From Agrobacterium tumefaciens (GTDB lineage Bacteria > Pseudomonadota > Alphaproteobacteria > Rhizobiales > Rhizobiaceae), in NCBI RefSeq assembly GCF_009649785.1, contig NZ_WJOK01000002.1, forward strand, positions 310,001 through 374,000: a stretch of DNA of 64,000 nucleotides, given 5' to 3'. The notes under the pieces are model-generated. The model saw only the letters and a list, made by a program, of their open reading frames with translations. It searched no databases and was not told the DNA's origin. The translations under genes were made by a program, and so were the position numbers. The stretch's first letter is position 1; every line of letters begins with the position of its first letter. Below, piece by piece: positions 44,320 through 52,970 of this stretch.

Positions 44320-44804
44320 TCGAATATCTCCATCAAAAGTTTTTCATATCGGTTCTTGATGAGGCTTATCCAGGCCGCCTCATCCTCATCGTCGAGAACA
44401 TGAAGCAGAAGCGTGCCCTGGCTGGAATTATATTCGAGCCAGGCGCTTCCCGGTGTCGAGGTGAGGATTGTCGCCAGAACGGCCAATCCCATCGGATCGC
44501 GAATATCGAGCGGCACCGCGAGGAAACCGGATTTGCGATCTCTCTCGCGCTGGAACAGAATGATCTTCACGACGGAAATATTGGACAGGACGATGTCGTA
44601 AAGCACGATCGCGATCAGCTTGACGAGCTTGTGCCAGTTGCGGATGCGCGGTTTTGCCGGCCGGAGCGACGCCATAGCCCAGGAGGCGATGAGGGCCACA
44701 CCGGTGCCTAGCAGCAGATGTCCGGCTGAAAAGCTGTTGATCGTCATCCAGAAGATGATCAGCGACACCGTCAGCAGCGGGTAGGGCAGGACACGGCTTA
44801 TCAT
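44316..44804 (-). CDS. mnhE: Mrp-type cation/proton antiporter subunit E
   Basis: 162 residues from the ATG at 44804 (MISRVLPYPLLTVSLIIFWM), which overlaps the mnhD stop by 4 bases. Two N-terminal membrane helices, then the conserved MnhE cytoplasmic part: YDIVLSNISVVKIIL, AVLATILTSTPGSAW and LHVLDDEDEAAW. The T-x-T-PG motif is the family hallmark. In-frame sequence upstream of the ATG lies inside mnhD and is not coding for this protein. Confidence 0.93.
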   Translation of the reverse strand: MISRVLPYPLLTVSLIIFWMTINSFSAGHLLLGTGVALIASWAMASLRPAKPRIRNWHKLVKLIAIVLYDIVLSNISVVKIILFQRERDRKSGFLAVPLDIRDPMGLAVLATILTSTPGSAWLEYNSSQGTLLLHVLDDEDEAAWISLIKNRYEKLLMEIFE

Positions 44805-46447
44805 GGCTGCGCCTCCGGATTGGTTCCCGCTCTTGGGGCGGAAATGACGCCCTGAATGTAGCTGGCCGGCAGATCGAGAATACGCGCCGTCTCCTGCATG
44901 TAACGCATCACCGGCCCCGCTTGCACGGTCATGGCGAGTGTCAGTCCCAGCAGCAGCATGATGGGCGCTATTTCGATGACGAGAACACGCGGTACTGTGC
45001 CTTCGAGGGAGGCCCAGAAGGTGCGGATGCCCGCGCGGGTCATCGAGATCAGCGAGGCGAAACCTGCAAAGACAATCAGGAAGACCAGCCACCAGGAAAG
45101 GGTGGAGACGCTGTCATTGGCCCCCAGCCCTGGAGGGTTGAGAATGGCGGTCAGCATGGAGAATTTGGCGATGAAGCCCGAGAGCGGCGGCAGACCGGCG
45201 AGGAGAATGCCGCAGGCTGCAAAACACGCCCCGAGCACCGCCATGGTGCCGGGCATGGTTACGCCGACTTCTTCTTCCTCTTCCTCCTCTTCGCCCTCGC
45301 CATAGGCTTCCATGGTTACGGCAAGAACGTTCGCGCCGGCATCCTGCCCGCGTTCCACCAGTTCGATCAGCATGAAGAAAGCGCTGATGGTGAGTGTGGA
45401 ACTGACGAGATAATAGAGCGCGCCGGCTGCAACAGTGGGATTGCCGGTGCCCATGGCGGCGAGAAGCGTTCCCGAGGACACCAGAACCGAAAACCCGGCC
45501 AGCCGCCCAAGCGCCTGCGAGGCGAGAACGCCGATGGCGCCGAAGATGATGGTGGCGATGCCGCCGACAAGCAGGGCATCATGGCCAAAACCGGCCGATT
45601 CCCCGGCCGTCTGCCCGAAAAGCAGGAAGGACAGGCGGGCAATGACGTAGATGCCGACCTTGCTCATGATAGCAAACAGCCCGCCGACAGGTGCTGAAGC
45701 CGAGCCATAGGCGGAAGGCAGCCAGAAATTCAGCGGCCACATGCCAGCCTTGACCAGGAACGCGATGCCGAGAACCGCAGCGCCGGTTTCAAGCAGCATG
45801 CGCTGGTCCGGGTTGAGGCCGTCGATGCGGTGGGCAAGGTCACCCATGTTCAGCGTGCCGGTGACGCCGTAGATGAGGCTGACGCCGATCAGGAAGAACA
45901 ATGCGGCGACGAGGTTGATGGCGATGTAATGCAGCCCGGCCTTGACGCGCTGCTGACCGGAGCCATGCAACAGCAAACCATAGGATGCCGCGAGCATAAC
46001 CTCGAAGAAAACGAAGAGGTTGAAGAGGTCACCGGTCAGGAAAGCACCGTTGACGCCCATCAGCATCATCTGGAACAGCGAATGGAAATGCGCGCCTGCC
46101 TTATGCCATTTCGCCAGCGAATAGATCAGCGAGGGAATGGCAAGCAGTGCCGTCAAAAGCACCATTAGCCCGGAGAGGCGATCGGCAACGAGCACGATGC
46201 CGAAGGGCGCCGGCCAGTTGCCGAGCAGATAGACCCCGCTCGAAACCACCGCCGCAATCTCGGTATTGACCGTCGAGTTCACCTCGCGAAACAGCAGGAT
46301 GGCGACAACAAGCAATATCACGGTCGAGGCAAGGCTGATGGCTGCCTTCGCCACCCGCTGGCGCTCGTCGAAGAACAACAGGAGGGCTGCGGTGATCAGC
46401 GGCACCAGAATGGGCGCGATGACGATGTGGAAGGGGAACGACATCAT
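44801..46447 (-). CDS. mnhD: Mrp-type cation/proton antiporter subunit D
   Basis: 548-residue NuoM/N-like proton-channel subunit, ~14 membrane spans. Proton_antipo_M core is clear: NLFVFFEVMLAASYGLL (Glu of TM5), GMWPLNFWLPSAYGSASAPVGGLFAIMSKVG (broken helix and Lys), and ASQALGRLAGFSVLVSSGTLL. An acidic insert of eight consecutive Glu (~386-393, GEGEEEEEEEEVGV) interrupts a loop after the AFFMLIELVERG segment; ordinary family members lack it. Coupled by 4-base overlaps to mnhC and mnhE. Confidence 0.93.
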   Translation of the reverse strand: MMSFPFHIVIAPILVPLITAALLLFFDERQRVAKAAISLASTVILLVVAILLFREVNSTVNTEIAAVVSSGVYLLGNWPAPFGIVLVADRLSGLMVLLTALLAIPSLIYSLAKWHKAGAHFHSLFQMMLMGVNGAFLTGDLFNLFVFFEVMLAASYGLLLHGSGQQRVKAGLHYIAINLVAALFFLIGVSLIYGVTGTLNMGDLAHRIDGLNPDQRMLLETGAAVLGIAFLVKAGMWPLNFWLPSAYGSASAPVGGLFAIMSKVGIYVIARLSFLLFGQTAGESAGFGHDALLVGGIATIIFGAIGVLASQALGRLAGFSVLVSSGTLLAAMGTGNPTVAAGALYYLVSSTLTISAFFMLIELVERGQDAGANVLAVTMEAYGEGEEEEEEEEVGVTMPGTMAVLGACFAACGILLAGLPPLSGFIAKFSMLTAILNPPGLGANDSVSTLSWWLVFLIVFAGFASLISMTRAGIRTFWASLEGTVPRVLVIEIAPIMLLLGLTLAMTVQAGPVMRYMQETARILDLPASYIQGVISAPRAGTNPEAQP

Positions 46448-46779
46448 TTCGATTCCCTCCCGTCCACATGGTCGGTGCCGGTAAGCCCACGGGCGGCCAA
46501 AAGCACGACGAGGAACAGCGCAGTCGTCGCAAAGCCGATGACGATTGCCGTCAACACCAGCGCCTGCGGCACGGGGTCGGCAAGCGTGGAACTGTCGACG
46601 CCGTTCACCAGCACCGGCGGCGCATTGGTCTTGATGCCGCCGACGCCGAAGATGAACAGGTTGACGGCATAGGACAGCAGCGAAAGCCCGACGATGACCT
46701 GATAAGTGCGTGGGCGCAGGATCAGCCAGACGCCGGAGCCGGTCATGATGCCGATGCCGATTGAAAGAATGAGTTCCAT
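46444..46779 (-). CDS. mnhC: Mrp-type cation/proton antiporter subunit C
   Basis: 111-residue NuoK-like subunit with three membrane spans: LILSIGIGIMTGSGVWLIL, VIVGLSLLSYAVNLFIFGVGG (conserved Gly/Leu helix with Asn) and ALVLTAIVIGFATTALFLVVLLAARG. The conserved DPVPQALVLTAIVIGFA of MnhC/PhaC is intact. It shares one base with the end of mnhA and overlaps mnhD by 4. Confidence 0.94.
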   Translation of the reverse strand: MELILSIGIGIMTGSGVWLILRPRTYQVIVGLSLLSYAVNLFIFGVGGIKTNAPPVLVNGVDSSTLADPVPQALVLTAIVIGFATTALFLVVLLAARGLTGTDHVDGRESK

Positions 46780-49697
46780 TACACGTCCTCCGCTTTTGCG
46801 GCTTCAGGCGTGCGAACGCGGTAGTTACGCAACGATTGGTGTGCCAGTGCTATAAGAATAAGAACGGTGGAGCCGACGACCAGCGAGAAGACGCCGAGGT
46901 CGAACAGCAAGGCGGATGCTGTCGGCATTTTGCCGATATAGGGTATCTCCGTGTACTGGAAATAAGAGGTCAGGAACGGATAGCCGAAGTACCATGACCC
47001 CATGCCGGTTGCCGCCGCCATCAGAAGGCCGAAGCCCATCCAGCGCAGCGGCAGGATGCGGATGCGATCCTCCGCCCAGCGCGCGCCGCCGGCGAGATAT
47101 TGCAGCAGGAACGCGATTGCCATGGTGATGCCGGCCGCAAAGCCGCCGCCGGGCAGATCGTGGCCGCGTATGAACAGGAAGATCGAAAAGGTGACGATAA
47201 CCGGGAACATCCATTGCATGACGATGGACGGTACATAGAGATAGTCGCGCACCGTATCGCCCTTGCTGCGGTCGGGCCGCTCCGCATCGAAGGCGTTTTG
47301 CATCTGCTGCTGTTCCGGCACCCCGATGCTTTCATGCGCAGGGCGGAAACGGCGAAGCAGCGCAAAGACCGTCAGCGCCACGATCGCCAGCACCGCGATT
47401 TCGCCGAATGTATCGAAACCGCGGAAATCGACGAGGATGACGTTGACGACATTGGTGCCGCCGCCTTCCGAATAAGCGCGTTCCAGGAAATAGGTCGCGA
47501 TGGCGTTCGGCACGGGCAGGGTCATGACCGCATAGGCGATGACGGACATGCCAATGCCGCTTGCTGCGGCCAGCAGGAAGTCACGGGCGCGGCGAAGCTG
47601 CGCCGGCAATTCATCGCTGCTGTCCACCTTCTCGAAGCGTTTCGGCAGCCATCTGAGACCGAGCAGGATCAGAACGGTGGTCACGATTTCGACCAGCAAC
47701 TGGGTGATCGCGAGATCGGGTGCAGAAAGCCAGACGAATGTGAGGCAGGTGACAAGGCCGGAGACGCCGAGCATGATGAGTGCGGCGAGACGATGATATT
47801 TCGCCTGCCAGGCGGCACCCAGCGCGGCGATCATGCCGATCAGCCACAGAATGGCAAAGATCGGATCGAAGGACGTCACGCGCGGCAGCGACAATGAAAA
47901 TTCCGAGAGGAAAAGCGGCGAGAAACCGGCAAGAATCGCCACGAGGATCAGAAGCCTCAGCTGCGGCTGCAGGCGCCGGGTGCCGAGCGTGCTTTCCAGC
48001 CACCGCGCCCACTTCCAGGACACGGTGACGAGAATGCGCTCGAAGATGCGCTGTCCCCGAAGATGCCGGAAGATCGGCGGGCCGTCGTCGCAGCGGGAGA
48101 AATAGCCGCCGAGCAGGGCATAGATGGCAACGCCGCCGCCGAGTGCCGCAATACTCATGATGAGCGGCAGGTTGAAACCGTGCCAGATCGACAGGCTGTA
48201 GACGGGCGTTTGCGGACCGAGAACGGAAAGCACAGCCGAATGCAGGAACGGGCCGATCGACAGGCTCGGAACGATGCCGACGATCAGGCAGGCGAAAACC
48301 AGGAACTCGATCGGGAAACGCATCCAGCGCGGCGGCTCATGCGGATTGGGGTTCGGCAGGTCAACCGGCTTGGGGCCGAAGAAGACCGTGTGGATGAAGC
48401 GTAGCGAGTAGGCGACGGCGAAGGCGCCTGACAACGTCGCGACGTATGGCAAAGCCCGGTCCAGCAGCGAGTCCGCGTGGGTTTCGACGGCCTCGGCAAA
48501 GAACATTTCCTTGGAGAGGAAGCCGTTGAACAGGGGTACGCCGGCCATTGCAGCGCTCGCCGCCATGGCGAGCGTCGCGGTTGCCGGCATATAGGTGTAA
48601 AGCCCGCTCAGCCGCCGCATGTCGCGCGTGCCGGTTTCATGGTCGATGATGCCGGCCGCCATGAACAGCGATGCCTTGAAGGTGGCGTGGTTGACCATGT
48701 GGAAGATCGCCGCAACCGCCGCAAGCGGGCTGCCCAGGCTCAAAAGCGTGGTAATGAGCCCCAGATGGCTGATGGTGGAATAGGCGAGCAAGCCTTTCAG
48801 GTCCTGCTGGAACATGGCGAAATAGGCGCCGAGCAGCAGGGTGATGACGCCTGCAGCACCCACCAGCCAGAACCATTCCGGCGTGCCTGCCAGCACCGGC
48901 CAGAACCGCGCCAGCAGGAAAACCCCGGCCTTCACCATGGTGGCCGAGTGCAGATAGGCGGAAACGGGCGTGGGCGCCGCCATGGCATTGGGCAGCCAGA
49001 AATGAAACGGAAACTGTGCGCTTTTCGTCAGCGCGCCGCCAAGGATGAGAATAAGTGCGGGCAGATAAAGGGAATGGGCGCGGATATCGGCACCGGCCGC
49101 GATGATCTTGTCCAGATCGTAGCTTCCCGCCATGTGGCCGAGTATCAGAAGCCCGGCGAGCAGGCTGAAGCCGCCGATGCCGGTCACGGTCAGCGCCATG
49201 CGGGCGCCATCGCGCGCGCCGGCATTCTGGTGCCAGTAGCCGATCAGCAGGAACGAGAAGATGCTGGTCATTTCCCAGAAGATCGACAGCAAAATGACGT
49301 TGCCGGACAGCACTATGCCGAGCATCGAGCCCATGAAGGCGAGCAGAAAGGCAAAAAACCGTGGAATAGGGTCCTGGGCCGACATGTAATATCGGGCGTA
49401 GAGAACCACGAGCAGGCCGATGCCGGTAATGAGGATCGCGAAAATCCAGGCGAAGCCATCCAGCCGCAGGGTAAAATTAAGCCCCAGCTGTGGCAGCCAT
49501 TCCACATCGTATTTCAGCACGCCACCGCCACTGACATTTGGATAAAGAAGGATGCTGCCGACGAGGCCGAAGAGGGCTACGGCGCTTGCTACGTAGGCCG
49601 CGCTTGCGGCCGCGCCTTCGCGCGGCATGAAGGCCGTTATGAGAGCGCCGACGAACGGCAATGCGATAATAAATGGTAGAACGGTTGCAAGTGTCAT
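46779..49697 (-). CDS. mnhA: Mrp-type cation/proton antiporter fused subunits A and B
   Basis: 972 residues. The N-terminal ~780 are the NuoL-like subunit A: NVILLSIFWEMTSIFSFLLIG (TM5 Glu), SAQFPFHFWLPNAMAAPTPVSAYLHSATMVKAG and FQQDLKGLLAYSTISHLGLI. A MrpA C-terminal part follows (RWLPKRFEKVD, FRGFDTFGEIAVLAIVALTVFALL). The last ~140 residues are subunit B (VMQWMFPVIVTFSIFLFIRGHDLPGGGFAAGI), so mrpA and mrpB are one protein, the arrangement called group 2 (PhaAB) in rhizobia. First gene of the operon; promoter should lie in 49698-49803. In S. meliloti the homologous pha system exports K+ at alkaline pH; ion choice here is inferred only. Confidence 0.95.
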   Translation of the reverse strand: MTLATVLPFIIALPFVGALITAFMPREGAAASAAYVASAVALFGLVGSILLYPNVSGGGVLKYDVEWLPQLGLNFTLRLDGFAWIFAILITGIGLLVVLYARYYMSAQDPIPRFFAFLLAFMGSMLGIVLSGNVILLSIFWEMTSIFSFLLIGYWHQNAGARDGARMALTVTGIGGFSLLAGLLILGHMAGSYDLDKIIAAGADIRAHSLYLPALILILGGALTKSAQFPFHFWLPNAMAAPTPVSAYLHSATMVKAGVFLLARFWPVLAGTPEWFWLVGAAGVITLLLGAYFAMFQQDLKGLLAYSTISHLGLITTLLSLGSPLAAVAAIFHMVNHATFKASLFMAAGIIDHETGTRDMRRLSGLYTYMPATATLAMAASAAMAGVPLFNGFLSKEMFFAEAVETHADSLLDRALPYVATLSGAFAVAYSLRFIHTVFFGPKPVDLPNPNPHEPPRWMRFPIEFLVFACLIVGIVPSLSIGPFLHSAVLSVLGPQTPVYSLSIWHGFNLPLIMSIAALGGGVAIYALLGGYFSRCDDGPPIFRHLRGQRIFERILVTVSWKWARWLESTLGTRRLQPQLRLLILVAILAGFSPLFLSEFSLSLPRVTSFDPIFAILWLIGMIAALGAAWQAKYHRLAALIMLGVSGLVTCLTFVWLSAPDLAITQLLVEIVTTVLILLGLRWLPKRFEKVDSSDELPAQLRRARDFLLAAASGIGMSVIAYAVMTLPVPNAIATYFLERAYSEGGGTNVVNVILVDFRGFDTFGEIAVLAIVALTVFALLRRFRPAHESIGVPEQQQMQNAFDAERPDRSKGDTVRDYLYVPSIVMQWMFPVIVTFSIFLFIRGHDLPGGGFAAGITMAIAFLLQYLAGGARWAEDRIRILPLRWMGFGLLMAAATGMGSWYFGYPFLTSYFQYTEIPYIGKMPTASALLFDLGVFSLVVGSTVLILIALAHQSLRNYRVRTPEAAKAEDV

Positions 49698-49803
49698 ATG
49701 CGGCGGCGGTTTTCTCTCTGGAATTGGAGCCTACGGCGGGTTTCCGACGACTCCGATCCCTCAAGGTTCGCAAGGAACCGAATGATGAGGACCGCCGGAA
49801 TGA

Positions 49804-50190
49804 CTAAGAGATAATATGCGGAGGTGCTCTTGGAACCACGTTCGCAAAGTCTCGGAAAGTTTGTGGCGCGATGGCAACAGGCGTGACGGCCGGTTTGGCG
49901 TCAGCCACGATCCGCAGGATGGTCGAGGGAAAACCGACGGGGCGAAGCCCCGGAGCACCGTTGTGAGCCTTGCAGCCGTGATCGTCGCCGGTGGTGCAGT
50001 CCTTATCGCGAAGCGAGGGGGAGTGGCTTAGGTCAGCCGTCTGCAATCGTTCCAGACGGCTGATCTTTGAGATTGCCTTGATGCCGGATGGCGCCTGAAA
50101 GCCGATGATGACGAGCAGGCTCGCAACCACAAGACCGATCAACACTTGCGGATGGCGCCTTGAACAGCGGCATTTCTCCATCCGTAACAA
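49804..50190 (-). CDS. Small protein with N-terminal membrane/signal segment, function unknown
   Basis: 128 residues if the TTG at 50190 is used, which has AGGAG 8 bases upstream; the ATG three codons on (50181) has none. Basic start (KCRCSRRHPQ) then a hydrophobic helix VLIGLVVASLLVIIGFQA, so exported or anchored. The rest is Pro/Ala/basic-rich without known domain. The 106 bases to mnhA are non-coding. I do not recognise a family; codon choice looks GC-normal, and the ribosome site is the main support. It could be a chance frame. Confidence 0.5.
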   Translation of the reverse strand: MLRMEKCRCSRRHPQVLIGLVVASLLVIIGFQAPSGIKAISKISRLERLQTADLSHSPSLRDKDCTTGDDHGCKAHNGAPGLRPVGFPSTILRIVADAKPAVTPVAIAPQTFRDFANVVPRAPPHIIS

Positions 50191-50697
50191 GTTGGCGTCT
50201 CCTTGATCGTAAAGGTCTCTCTAAAGCATCACCGCTGAGCGAATATCCCGTTGATTTGTTTTAGGGGAAGGCGGACACGCTTGTCCAGCGCACAGGCTGG
50301 AAAAACCGCCCGTCGCGTCCGATTCCTTTTCGTTTTTGCCCGTTTGCGGCAAAGTAGGGGCGACAATGGCTAAAAGCTTTTACAAATTTTACCGTTTGAC
50401 GCCGGTGCTGATGTTTCTTAACTTTCAAGCAAGGAATTAACCATAAAGATTGATGGTATTTCCACGGCGGAATGGGGTTATCTCCCCTTCCAGGCATGAC
50501 GCCGCACTGCCGTACCGGGCCCGATCCGGTATTTCGTTTCTTGGTTCAAGAAGGTCAGGCAAGCGTCGATGCCGCATCGTCCGCGATGGGTATGTTCGTT
50601 CAAAAATCCCCCTTAAGGGTGCTGGCGTTCTGAACCTTGCCATTTGGCCGGGTTTTACCGGCCGTCATATTATTGGGGTCGTCGGTTGGGGCAGGAC
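50191..50697 (+). other. Control region upstream of the che operon
   Basis: About 500 bases without a convincing gene. TTAACCAT (50437-50444) is an exact CtrA half-site; TTAA also occurs at 50418-50421. A possible promoter is TTGACG (50396-50401), 17 bases, TAACTT (50419-50424), with a poor -10. The site lies just downstream of this promoter. No terminator was seen between the mnh side and the che side. Confidence 0.35.
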
Positions 50698-52293
50698 TTG
50701 CCATCAGAACAAGCGCGGAGATCGGCAGGCGCAAGCCTGGCGGGGCGGTTGCGCTTTGCCGGCCTCGACGAGACGCAATCCGATTTCCTGCGCAATTATC
50801 GCAGCATGCTGGAGCCTTACGTTAAGGCTGGCCTGCGCGATGTGATGAACCGTTTCCAGTCCATGCCGGACTGTTCGCCGTCTTTCGAAAGCGAAAACCA
50901 GCTCGACCGCCTGCACGATTTGCAATCCTCGCACTGGAGCGTGCTGACCGATGCGCGTTTCGATGGGCTTTATGCCGAGCGGGTGAAAGTGCTTTCCGAC
51001 AATGCCGGTCGCATGGGTCTCGATCCTCGCTGGCAGATCGCCAGCCATGCCGTCGTTCTGGAACATCTTCTGGGCGGTCTGGTGACTGAGCACGCGCCGC
51101 GCTCCATCCTGCCCGGCAACCGTAAAAAGAGCCGCGAACTGGCGGAAGCCGTCAAGAACGTCGTCCGTCTGGTGATGGTCGATACCGAGATTGCCGTATC
51201 GTTGCGCTTCAATGAATTGCGCCTGCGCCATGGCCGGGAACTGGCAGAACAGCGTGACAATGACCGCTCTGAAGCTGCAAGGTTGCTGGGCGAAGCGTTG
51301 ACGGCATTTGCCGCAGGCGATTTGCAGGCCCGCATCGGCGGCGACGTGCCCGACGCCTACCGCGACGTTGCTGCCACTTTCAATGCGGCACTCGAGACGA
51401 TTGGCGCGTCACTGACATCGGCGCAAAACAGCATCGGTGAAGCCGAGGCGCTGAGCGCGCGGTTTGCCGACATTGGCCGTTCCATGGCGGAGCGCTCCCG
51501 CCAGCAGGCCGCAGCCCTTGCCGACACCTCCCGTGCGATCCAGACGATGATCGGGGATGTGGCCGAAAACGGCGCCCGCATTTCGGCGGCGGAGACGGCG
51601 GTTTCCCATGCCCGTGAGGCGGCGGTCGAAAGCGGCAAGGCAATCGGTGAGGCGATAAACGCCATGTCGGATATCGAGCAATCCGCCGAGCAGATCGGAC
51701 GGATCATCGGCACGATTGACGAGATCGCTTTCCAGACGAACCTTCTCGCCCTCAACGCCGGCATCGAGGCAGCACGCGCCGGTGACAGCGGACGCGGTTT
51801 TGCCGTTGTCGCGCAGGAGGTCCGGGCATTGGCCCAGCGTTCCGCAGACGCTGCAAGAGAGATCAAAAGCCTCGTTGGCTCCACGAAAAAGCAGGTCGAA
51901 GGCGGCGTGCACATGGTCAACCGCACGCAGGACGCAATCGGCGGTGTTGTCCGGCAGGTATCCGGCATCAACGACATGATCACCGAGGTCTCCCGGCACG
52001 CGGCAGAGCACGCCGGCGAATTGCAATCAGTCGCTGCCGACATCGGTGAACAGCAAAGACAGGCTGACCGGAACCTTGCCGATATGGGCAATGGCTCCTC
52101 GGAGGCCGATACGCTTCACACTGTCATTCTGGAACTCGGCCGCACCATTCGCGAATTCCGCATTGCCCGTCAGGGACAGGCGGCAGCTGTCGCCGCTACG
52201 GCTCGGCAGGACACATCATTTGTGGCCCGTGCGGATAACCGCACGGATTACGGCCAGGATTACCAACAATTCAGACGCCAAGGAGTCATGTAA
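50698..52293 (+). CDS. Cytoplasmic globin-type chemoreceptor, first gene of the che operon
   Basis: About 531 residues, without membrane helices. N-terminal ~150 are a protoglobin domain ([64 protein letters not shown]), then a short linker, a HAMP-like segment ([16 protein letters not shown]) and the MCP signalling hairpin ([45 protein letters not shown]). It is the receptor encoded first in rhizobial che operons (IcpA in Sinorhizobium). At the place of the usual haem-ligating His (HARIGL) it reads AGRMGL, so haem binding is doubtful. The start is unclear: TTG at 50698 is favoured, TTG at 50644 is possible, and neither has a good ribosome site. Confidence 0.85.
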   Translation: MPSEQARRSAGASLAGRLRFAGLDETQSDFLRNYRSMLEPYVKAGLRDVMNRFQSMPDCSPSFESENQLDRLHDLQSSHWSVLTDARFDGLYAERVKVLSDNAGRMGLDPRWQIASHAVVLEHLLGGLVTEHAPRSILPGNRKKSRELAEAVKNVVRLVMVDTEIAVSLRFNELRLRHGRELAEQRDNDRSEAARLLGEALTAFAAGDLQARIGGDVPDAYRDVAATFNAALETIGASLTSAQNSIGEAEALSARFADIGRSMAERSRQQAAALADTSRAIQTMIGDVAENGARISAAETAVSHAREAAVESGKAIGEAINAMSDIEQSAEQIGRIIGTIDEIAFQTNLLALNAGIEAARAGDSGRGFAVVAQEVRALAQRSADAAREIKSLVGSTKKQVEGGVHMVNRTQDAIGGVVRQVSGINDMITEVSRHAAEHAGELQSVAADIGEQQRQADRNLADMGNGSSEADTLHTVILELGRTIREFRIARQGQAAAVAATARQDTSFVARADNRTDYGQDYQQFRRQGVM

Positions 52294-52592
52294 TGGCAGC
52301 CAGAAAAGCAGCTGAGGCGACGCTGAAACTGTCACCGGTGCTGGATCTCAACGAGGCATCGGCGCTGCACGGCAAGCTGATGACGCTGAGAGGAGCACCT
52401 TTGTCGGTGGATGCGTCCGAGGTGGAACGTATCGGTGCGCTTTGCGCCCAGGTCCTGATGGCCGGTGCGAAGTCCTGGGAAGAGGACGGCAAGCCGTTCG
52501 GTTTTGCCAGAGTGTCCGATGCATTCGACAAGACCATGAAACTGATAGGCGTCGAAATCGATCATTTGCTCCTGAAGGAGATCAAGAAGTGA
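52293..52592 (+). CDS. cheS: CheS, STAS-domain chemotaxis accessory protein
   Basis: 99 residues. A STAS-like fold is seen: LKLSPVLDLNEASALHGKLMTL, LSVDASEVERIGALCAQVLMAGAKSW and FGFARVSDAFDKTMKLIGVEI. It is the second gene of the operon, as in S. meliloti, where CheS binds CheA and speeds CheY1 dephosphorylation. The start shares one base with the receptor stop, and the stop overlaps the cheY1 start (GTGA). The symbol rests on gene order and fold, not on a unique motif. Confidence 0.75.
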   Translation: MAARKAAEATLKLSPVLDLNEASALHGKLMTLRGAPLSVDASEVERIGALCAQVLMAGAKSWEEDGKPFGFARVSDAFDKTMKLIGVEIDHLLLKEIKK

Positions 52593-52954
52593 AGAAAAAA
52601 GTTCTTACCGTGGATGATTCCAGAACGATCAGGAACATGCTCCTGGTCACGCTCAACAATGCCGGTTTCGAGACAATTCAGGCCGAAGACGGCATTGAGG
52701 GTCTCGAAGTGCTGGAGCAGAGCAACCCCGACGTTATCGTGACCGATATCAACATGCCCCGTCTTGACGGTTTCGGCTTCATCGAGGGTGTGCGTCGCAA
52801 CGAGAAGTACCGGGCCATACCGATCCTCGTTCTGACGACCGAAAGCGACGCAGAGAAGAAGAACCGCGCCCGTCAGGCCGGTGCGACCGGCTGGATCGTC
52901 AAGCCGTTCGATCCTGCGAAGCTCATCGATGCCATTGAACGCGTAACTGCCTGA
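52589..52954 (+). CDS. cheY1: Chemotaxis response regulator CheY1
   Basis: 121-residue single receiver, GTG start overlapping the cheS stop by 4 bases, with AAGGAG 9 bases upstream. Phospho-acceptor D53 (VIVTDINMPRLDG), acidic pair D9-D10, switch Thr in ILVLTTES and Lys in GWIVKPFDP. In rhizobia CheY1 acts mainly as a phosphate sink for CheA, while CheY2 controls the motor; assignment follows operon position. Confidence 0.95.
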   Translation: MKKKVLTVDDSRTIRNMLLVTLNNAGFETIQAEDGIEGLEVLEQSNPDVIVTDINMPRLDGFGFIEGVRRNEKYRAIPILVLTTESDAEKKNRARQAGATGWIVKPFDPAKLIDAIERVTA

Positions 52955-52970
52955 TACGGGACATTTCACG

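Noticed and set aside
48477-49679. 400-codon plus-strand frame opposite mnhA
   Set aside because: Strongly charged, His/Gln-rich translation typical of reversed membrane-protein codons; no start signal.
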